Origin: Pelodera strongyloides
Lineage: Eukaryota > Nematoda > Chromadorea > Rhabditida > Rhabditidae
Reading direction: 5' to 3'
Length of the DNA stretch: 64,000 nt
NCBI GenBank assembly: GCA_036852015.1
Contig: JAANDG010000004.1
Location: 62,001 to 126,000 of the forward strand
The notes beneath the pieces were generated by a model. The model had not been told where the DNA came from and made no database searches. It worked only from the letters and a program-made list of their open reading frames with translations. Below are positions 57,881 to 64,000 of this stretch, one piece after another. The stretch's first letter is position 1, and the number at the start of each line of letters is the position of its first letter. The position numbers were made by a program, and so were the translations under genes.

Positions 57881-58429
57881 TCACCCGCAACCCCTATATA
57901 ATCTGAATTGTAAAATCGCGTCACGAAGTCGCGTAACGGAAAATATTCCAAAATTCATCGTCAATCGAAAAATGAATCCAATGAAAAATTAAGGCTCAAT
58001 GAGATAAGCAAACGCGAACACTGACTCGCTTGTCCCCAGCGAATCCGAAGCGAGATATAAGCGAAAGTCGCGTGTTAGAGAACGACTAAATAGCACTATG
58101 ACAGCGAAGACGCAGAGTAGACGGCCAGTATCGATCCGATTGCCGGGAAAAGGAAGTCTAAGTTCAATTTAGAGTTCTATATTTGGGAAAATGAAAAAAA
58201 AAGTGACGTCAAGTAAAATGGCTGATACCGTGGTGTGCACTTCCTTATCGGGACCCATGAACAAAATGATATCAAGCTCGGCGAAAACCTCATCCGCGCG
58301 GACCATATATGGAAATGTTTCTGGCGATGACGTCATCAAAAATGAAAATCGTCAGAATCGCTCCGTTCAAAGTGCTAACGTATTCAGTATGATGAGACAA
58401 GTTCAGAAGTGAGGTTCATTTTTCTGTGT

Positions 58430-59369
58430 CTGCAATGCTTCAGAATCTATGAGGTCAAAAATAAGTCGACGTGCAAACTTTAATGCAGATCAAAAGTAGT
58501 CATGCAAATGGACTTCAATGATGAAGTCAGGGATGCATGCGAGAAAGTTTTTCATTTACGCTTCTGCTTCAGAATCTATGACGTCAAAAAGAAGTTGACG
58601 TGCAAAATTCATCGTAGCGCCAAAGTAATGATGCAAATGAACTTCAGTGCTGATATCTGATGTGCATTCGACTTAGAAGGGCAATAAGTCATCTGCTTCA
58701 GAATCTATGACGTCAAAAAGAAGTTGACGTGCAAAATTCATCGTAGCGCCAAAGTAATGATGCAAATGAACTTCAGTGCTGATATCTGATGTGCATTCGA
58801 CTTAAACGAAAATTCTGTCACCTGCTTCAGAATCTATGACGTCAAAAAGAAGTTTACGTACAAAATTCATCGTAACGTCAAAGTAATGATGCAAATGAAC
58901 TTCAGTGCTGATATCTGATGTGCATTCGACTTAGAAGGACAATAAGTCATCTGCTTCAGAATCTATGACGTCAAAAAGAAGTTGACATGCAAAATTCATC
59001 GTAACGTCAAAGTAATGATGCAAATGAACTTCAGTGCTGATATCTGATGTGCATTCGACTTAGACGAAAATTCTGTCGCCTGCTTCAGAATCTATGACGT
59101 CAAAAAGAAGTCGACGTGCAAACTTCAATGCAGATCAAAAGTAGTCATGCAAATGGGCTTCAATGATGCAGTCAGGCGTGCATGCGAGAAAGATTTTCAT
59201 TTACGCTTCTGCTTCAGAACCTATGACGTCAAAAAGAAGATGATGCGAAATTCATCGTAACGTCAAAGTAATGATGCAAATGAACTTCAGTGCTGATATC
59301 TGATGTGCATTCGACTTAGAAGGACAATAAGTCATCTGCTTCAGAATCTATGATGTCAACAAAAACGGT
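58430..59369 (+). repeat. 129-bp minisatellite array, unit 6
   Basis: Mixed A and B copies, mostly subfamily B with GATGCAAATGAACTTCAGTG. The order of types alternates more than in units 1 and 2. Confidence 0.9.
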
Positions 59370-59517
59370 TACCACGGGCGAGCGAAGCGGGCCGGAGGCC
59401 CGCCGAGCGAGCTAACGGTTATCGAGGCCCGCGAAGCGGGCCGAGAAGTCGAGGGTGCGTAGCGCGCGAAGCGCGCGGAGCACCCGAGCTAGAGCGAGGC
59501 GCGCGCAGCGCGCCGAG
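59370..59517 (+). repeat. GC hairpin module, unit 6
   Basis: As in unit 2, but the last loop is GCA (GGCGCGC-GCA-GCGCGCC) and the terminal CTCTAG is lost at the junction with unit 7. Confidence 0.85.
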
Positions 59518-60059
59518 TCACCCGCCTTTCCCTATATAATCCAATAGTGCAATTCGCGTCACGGAGTCGCGTAACGGGACTTGTAACGCTCGAAAATTCG
59601 TCGACAATCGAAAAATGAATCCTATGAAAAATTAAAGCTCAGTGAGATAAGCAAACGCGAACACTGAGCCGCTTGTCCCCAGCGAATCCGAAGCGAGATA
59701 TAAACGAAAGTCGCGTGTTAGAGAACGACTAAATAGCACTACGACAGCGAAGACGCAGCGTAGACGGCCAGTATCGATCCGATTGCCGGGAAAAGGAAGT
59801 CTAAGTTCAATTTAGAGTTCTATGTTTGGAAAAGTGACAAAAAAGTAATGTCAAGCAAAATGGCTGATACCGTGGTGTGGACTTCCTTATCGGGACCCAT
59901 GAACAAAATGATATCAGGCTCGGCAAAAACTTCATCCGCGCGGACCATATATGGAAATGTTTCTGGCGATGACGTCATCAAAAATGAAAATCGTCAGAAT
60001 CGCTTCGTTCAAAGTGCTAACGTATTCAGTATGATGAGACAAGTTCAGAAGTGAGGTTC

Positions 60060-60755
60060 ATTTTTGTGTGTCTGTAATGCTTCAGAATATATGACGTCAA
60101 AAATAAGTCGACGTGCAAAGTTCAGCGTAGCTCGAAAGAAACTATGAATGATGAAGACAAGCATGCACCATCGGTAGATTTTCATTAGCGCTTCTGCTTC
60201 TGAATCTATGACGTCAAAAATAAGTTGACGTGCAAACTTCAGCGTAGCTCGAAAGAAACTATGCAAATGGACTTCAATGATGAAGACAAGCATGCACCAT
60301 CGATCGATTTTCATTAGCGCTTCTGCTTCTGAATCTATGACGTCAAAAATAAGTTGACGTGCAAACTTCAGCGTAGCTCGAAAGAAACTATGCAAATGGA
60401 CTTCAATGATGAAGTCAAGCGTGCATTCGAGAGAGATTTTCATTTACGCTTCTGCTTCAGAATCTATGACGTCAAAAATAAGTCGACGTGCAAACTTCAA
60501 TGCAGATCAAAAGTAGTCATGCAAATAAACTGCAATGATGAAGTCAAGCGTGCAGTCGAAAGAGATTTTCAATTGCGCTCCTGCTTCTGAATCTATGACG
60601 TCAAAAATAAGTTGACGTGCAAATTTCAGCGTAGCTCGAAAGAAACTATGCAAATAGACGTCAATGATGAAGACAAGCATGCACCATCGATAGATTTTCA
60701 TTTGCGCTTCTGCTTCTGAATATATGACGTCAAAAGTGAATAAACAAAAGAAATG
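60060..60755 (+). repeat. Minisatellite array, unit 7 (subfamily C)
   Basis: Copies here read GCGTAGCTCGAAAGAAACTA and AGACAAGCATGCACCATCG, a third subfamily with the same TATGACGTCAAAAATAAGT core. Confidence 0.85.
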
Positions 60756-60759
60756 GTTA

Positions 60760-60853
60760 CCACGGGCGAGCGAGGCGGGCCGCAGGCCCGCCGAGCGAGC
60801 TAACGGCTATCGAGGCCCGCGAAGCGGGCCGAGAAGCCGAGGGTGCTCCGCGC
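60760..60853 (+). repeat. GC hairpin module, unit 7
   Basis: GGCGGGCC-GCA-GGCCCGCC and GGCCCGC-GAA-GCGGGCC, then a truncated GGGTGC-type stem, joined to the TATA leader of unit 8, which itself breaks off near 61045. Confidence 0.85.
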
Positions 60854-61045
60854 GCACCCGCCTTTCCCTATATAATCCAATAGTGCAATTCGCGTCACGG
60901 AGTCGCGTAACGGGACTTGTAACGCTCGAAAATTCGTCGACAATCCAAAAATGAATCCTATGGAAAATTAGAGCTCACTAAGACAAGCAATCGCGAACAC
61001 TGAGCCGCTTGTCCCCAGCGAATCCGAAGCGAGATATAAGCGAAA

Positions 61046-61520
61046 GTTGGTGGCTCCTCTATAATTTATGAGTCTAACTGTAAAGAAAGAAGCAACAGAT
61101 GACTACTTTCTGGGAACGTATTACCCAGTCCATGGTCAGAATCTGAACTTCATATGAAAATTCTTATATATAGGCCAAGACACTCGTATAGTTTATTTAT
61201 GTGAAAGTGACCCGTATGTTGAATGCAAGACTTTGTACGTGTGTGTGCTGAACTATTTCTTACACCAGCAAAACAGAAATTTCACATAGTGTTGTATTGT
61301 CCCAAGCCCAAAAGTTGTTCAATGAACTCAAGTCCTTGATTGATGTTGTATTTAAATGGTTGCATGTGTGAATAAAATAACCTTTATAACATGAATGAGT
61401 AACGACAGTGCGCACGTAATGTTTATATATTTTAGATACATACAATATAGCAATAGTGTATATGTAGAACAATGGGAGACGTGTGCTCGATCGTGCAACG
61501 TCTCGCTCCCGCTCGGCAGT
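61046..61520. other. Spacer with a SINE-like tail
   Basis: No gene seen. At about 61336-61377 lies TTGATTGATGTTGTAT, then ATGTGTGAATAAA, similar to the tail of the element at 45811-46170. Confidence 0.45.
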
Positions 61521-62157
61521 TCAATGGCCAATGTGGTCCAGTGAAGCGCGTTGGGAACTTGGTGCATGAAGATATCTTAGGTTAACTTCATCATGGGAGA
61601 ATTCGGAATTTTTTGTTTGAAAGCCCTCGTATGCGCTAGGTTCGAAGCGGGGTCCATATGCGTATGGTCGTCGGTTGAAGAATGCAATAGTCGCTAAAGT
61701 CGATTCATTGTCGAAGTTCTCCATCGAGAGAGTGTAATTCAAGGGATGTATGCCGACATTCCATCTGAAATCAATCAATAATTTATTTATTGCAGATAAA
61801 TTGAGATAAATCGATAGTTGAGAAGATAAATTATTGAAAACAAACCTTTCCTTATAGTGAAGTTCTGTACTGATATAGTGAAGTTCTGTACTGATTCGAG
61901 CACCGAGAGAGCAGTACGGGAGAGAGGTCCTTATTGTTAGTTTGTGCGCTGGTGCGTTCATACCTGAATACCAAAATAAATAAAAGAACATGGATTTACT
62001 GAGGAATCCAAGTGTAAGACACGCTACGTAGCCTTCATGAAGTAGTAAAATATGTTTTGTTAATATGTTGAGTAATTAACAAACCTTGGCGGGAAAAAAA
62101 GAACGAGCTTCCAAAACGACGATGGCTTCGGTATACTGTTGCAATCGCATCCCACAT
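61521..62157 (-). CDS. Unrecognised 144-residue protein, 3 exons
   Basis: Minus-strand exons: 62085-62157, 61846-61963, 61521-61764. Splice sites (CAAG|GTTTGT, TTCAG|GT, AAAG|GTTTG, TTTCAG|A) and phases close from ATG to TGA. The N-terminal 24 residues are Arg-, Ser- and Phe-rich with no acidic residue after Asp3, which would suit a mitochondrial presequence. The C-terminal exon reads NYTLSMENFDNESTLATIAF and FNRRPYAYGPRFEPSAYEGF, which looks like a conserved globular protein but one I cannot name. Exon 2 has an in-frame 21-bp tandem duplication giving ISTELHY twice. It is wedged between the Helitron-like array and the 111-bp satellite. A pseudogene cannot be excluded. Confidence 0.5.
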
Positions 62158-62211
62158 TCCAGAAAGAGAAGTTTCATCCTCAAAATAGACAGCCGAAACG
62201 AGAAGAAAACC

Positions 62212-64000
62212 ATTGGAATATCACCCTAGTATCACGGATTCACACTTATCCTACAAAATTCCTACGGCTTCGCAACTGTGCCGCAGGAATATCACCCGAG
62301 AGACACACACATGGATTAATTGATGTGACGAAAAATATTTAAGCTTCACGCTAATTATCCTACAAAATTCCTGCGGCTACGCAACTGTGCCACAGGAATA
62401 TCACCCTAACTTACACACACATGGATTAATTGATGTGACGAAAAATATTTAAGACGTCACGCTAATTATCCTACAAAATTCCTGCGGCTACGCAACGGTG
62501 CCGCAGGAATATCACCCTAACTTACACACACATGGATTAATTGATGTGACGAAAAATATTTAAGACGTCACGCTAATTATCCTACAAAATTCCTGCGGCT
62601 ACGCAACTGTGCCACAGGAATATCACCCTAACTTACACACACATGGATTAATTGATGTGACGAAAAATATTTAAGACGTCACGCTAATTATCCTACAAAA
62701 TTCCTGCGGCTACGCAACGGTGCCGCAGGAATATCACCCTAACTTACACACACTGGATTAATTGATGTGACGAAAATATTTAAGACGTCACGCTAATTAT
62801 CCTACAAAATTCCTGCGGCTACGCAACTGTGCCGCAGGAATATCACCCTAACTTACACAACATGGTTAATTGATGTGACGAAAAATATTTAAGACGTCAC
62901 GCTAATTATCCTACAAAATTCCTGCGGCTACGCAACTGTGCCGCAGGAATATCATCCTAACTTACACACACATGTATTAATTGATGTGACGAAATATTTA
63001 AGACGTCACGCTAATTATCCTACAAAATTCCTGCGGCTACGCAACTGTGCCACAGGAATATCACCCTAACTTACACACACATGGATTAATTGATGTGACG
63101 AAAAATCTTTAAGACTCACGCTAATTATCCTACAAAATTCCTGCGGCTACGCAACTGTGCCGCAGGAATATCACCCTAACTTACACACACATGGATTAAT
63201 TGATGTGACGAAAATATTTAAGCTCACGCTAATTATCCTACAAAATTCCTGCGGCTACGCAACGGTGCCGCAGGAATATCATCCTAACTTACACACACAT
63301 GGATTAATTGATGTGACGAAAAATATTTAAGACGTCACGCTAATTATCCTACAAAATTCCTGCGGCTACGCAACTGTGCCACAGGAATATCACCCTAACT
63401 TACACACACATGGATAAATTGATGGACGAAAAATATTTTAGACGTCACGCTAATTATCCTACAAAATTCCTGCGGCTACGCAACGGTGCCGCAGGAATAT
63501 CACCCTAACTTACACACACATGGATTAATTGATGTGACGAAAAATATTTAAGACGTCACGCTAATTATCCTACAAAATTCCTGCGGCTACGCAACTGTGC
63601 CACAGGAATATCACCCTAACTTACACACACATCGATTAATTGATGTGACGAAAAAAATTTAAGACGTCACGCTAACCTATTCCTAACAGGAATATCATCC
63701 TAACTTACACACACAACTTACACACACATGGATTAATTGATGTGACGAAAAATATTTAGACGTCACGCTAATTATCCTACAAAATTCCTGCGGCTACGCA
63801 ACGGTGCCGCAGGAATATCATCCGAACTTACACACACATGATTAATTGATGTGACGAAAAATATTTAAGACGTCACGCTAATTATCCTACAAAATTCCTG
63901 CGGCTACGCAACTGTGCCACAGGAATATCACCCTAACTTACACACACATGGATTAATTGATGTGACGAAAAATATTTAAGACGTCACGCTAATTATCCTA
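62212..64000 (+). repeat. 111-bp satellite array, continues past the window
   Basis: About 16 copies of a 111-bp unit (starts such as 62463 and 62574). Each unit has ATTCCTGCGGC and GCCGCAGGAAT, 11-bp inverse complements around TACGCAACTGT, then CACACACATGG, ATTGATGTGACG and AAGACGTCACGC. The first unit diverges (CCTACGGCTTCGC). Units tend to alternate between ACTGTGCCACAGG and ACGGTGCCGCAGG types. One copy near 63680 has lost its hairpin. Confidence 0.95.

Larger units (their letters stand above)
49875..61045 (+). mobile_element. Tandem array of non-autonomous Helitron-like units
   Basis: About eight head-to-tail units start at 49875, 51821, 54585, 55097, about 56022, 57881, 59518 and about 60854. 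A full unit is: TCACCCGC then CCCTATATAATCC; a leader of about 520 bp; 129-bp minisatellite copies; GC-rich hairpins; a final CTAG. A 5' TC, a 3' CTAG preceded by a hairpin, internal minisatellites and absence of terminal inverted repeats are the known marks of Helitrons. Unit 2 (51821-54584) and unit 5 (to 57880) have clean CTAG ends joined directly to the next TC. Units 1, 3, 4, 6, 7 and 8 are truncated at one end. No Rep/helicase gene is present. Confidence 0.6.

Noticed and set aside
49875..61045. CRISPR-like interpretation of the regular repeats
   Set aside because: The host is a eukaryote, the repeats are 129 bp without unique spacers, and the copies form a minisatellite within longer units.

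Overview
The window is nuclear DNA of a nematode, most likely a rhabditid close to Caenorhabditis. It holds genes cut into many small exons with TTTCAG-type 3' splice sites, TTTCAG or TGCAG acceptors directly in front of start codons (the mark of spliced-leader trans-splicing), an interstitial run of the nematode telomere repeat TTAGGC, and a linked set (glutamate dehydrogenase, queuine tRNA-ribosyltransferase, MDR-family dehydrogenase) that I recall as neighbours on C. elegans chromosome IV (ZK829 genes). The species itself cannot be named from the sequence.

Layout. 1-11.0 kb: no gene I can support; microsatellites and decayed foldback elements. 11.0-13.8 kb (-): a 9-exon LRAT/EGL-26-like gene. 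14.7-18.6 kb (+): an unrecognised 11-exon gene, divergent from the previous one. 20.3-25.1 kb (+): gdh-1, 14 exons, 539 codons. 25.2-35.0 kb (-): tgt-1, 14 exons, 419 codons, convergent with gdh-1, with a 4.9-kb intron holding a Tc1/mariner-like foldback. 35.06-37.71 kb: a Penelope-like retroelement with identical 165-bp flanking repeats, ending 97 bp from the tgt-1 start codon. 38.7-45.3 kb (-): an 11-exon MDR dehydrogenase that has lost catalytic zinc ligands. 45.8-49.4 kb: a tRNA-derived SINE-like element and a small retropepsin-like gene among inverted repeats. 49.9-61.0 kb: about eight head-to-tail units of what I interpret as a non-autonomous Helitron. Each full unit has a TC start, a TATA-containing leader, a 129-bp minisatellite carrying TGACGTCA and ATGCAAAT, and GC-rich hairpins ending in CTAG. 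61.5-62.2 kb (-): a small 3-exon gene squeezed between two satellites. 62.2-64.0 kb: a 111-bp satellite with a strong hairpin that runs off the window.

All gene models below were built by hand from splice consensus and reading phase. For each multi-exon gene the exon phases close exactly from ATG to stop, which is the main support where the protein is not recognised. gdh-1 makes or uses glutamate in mitochondria; tgt-1 places queuine in tRNA; the others have no shown functional link to them.

The most unusual material is the Helitron-like array. Its hairpin modules are built from GC stems joined by GA/GA mismatches and capped by GNA triloops, and the loop base N varies between copies while the fold is kept.
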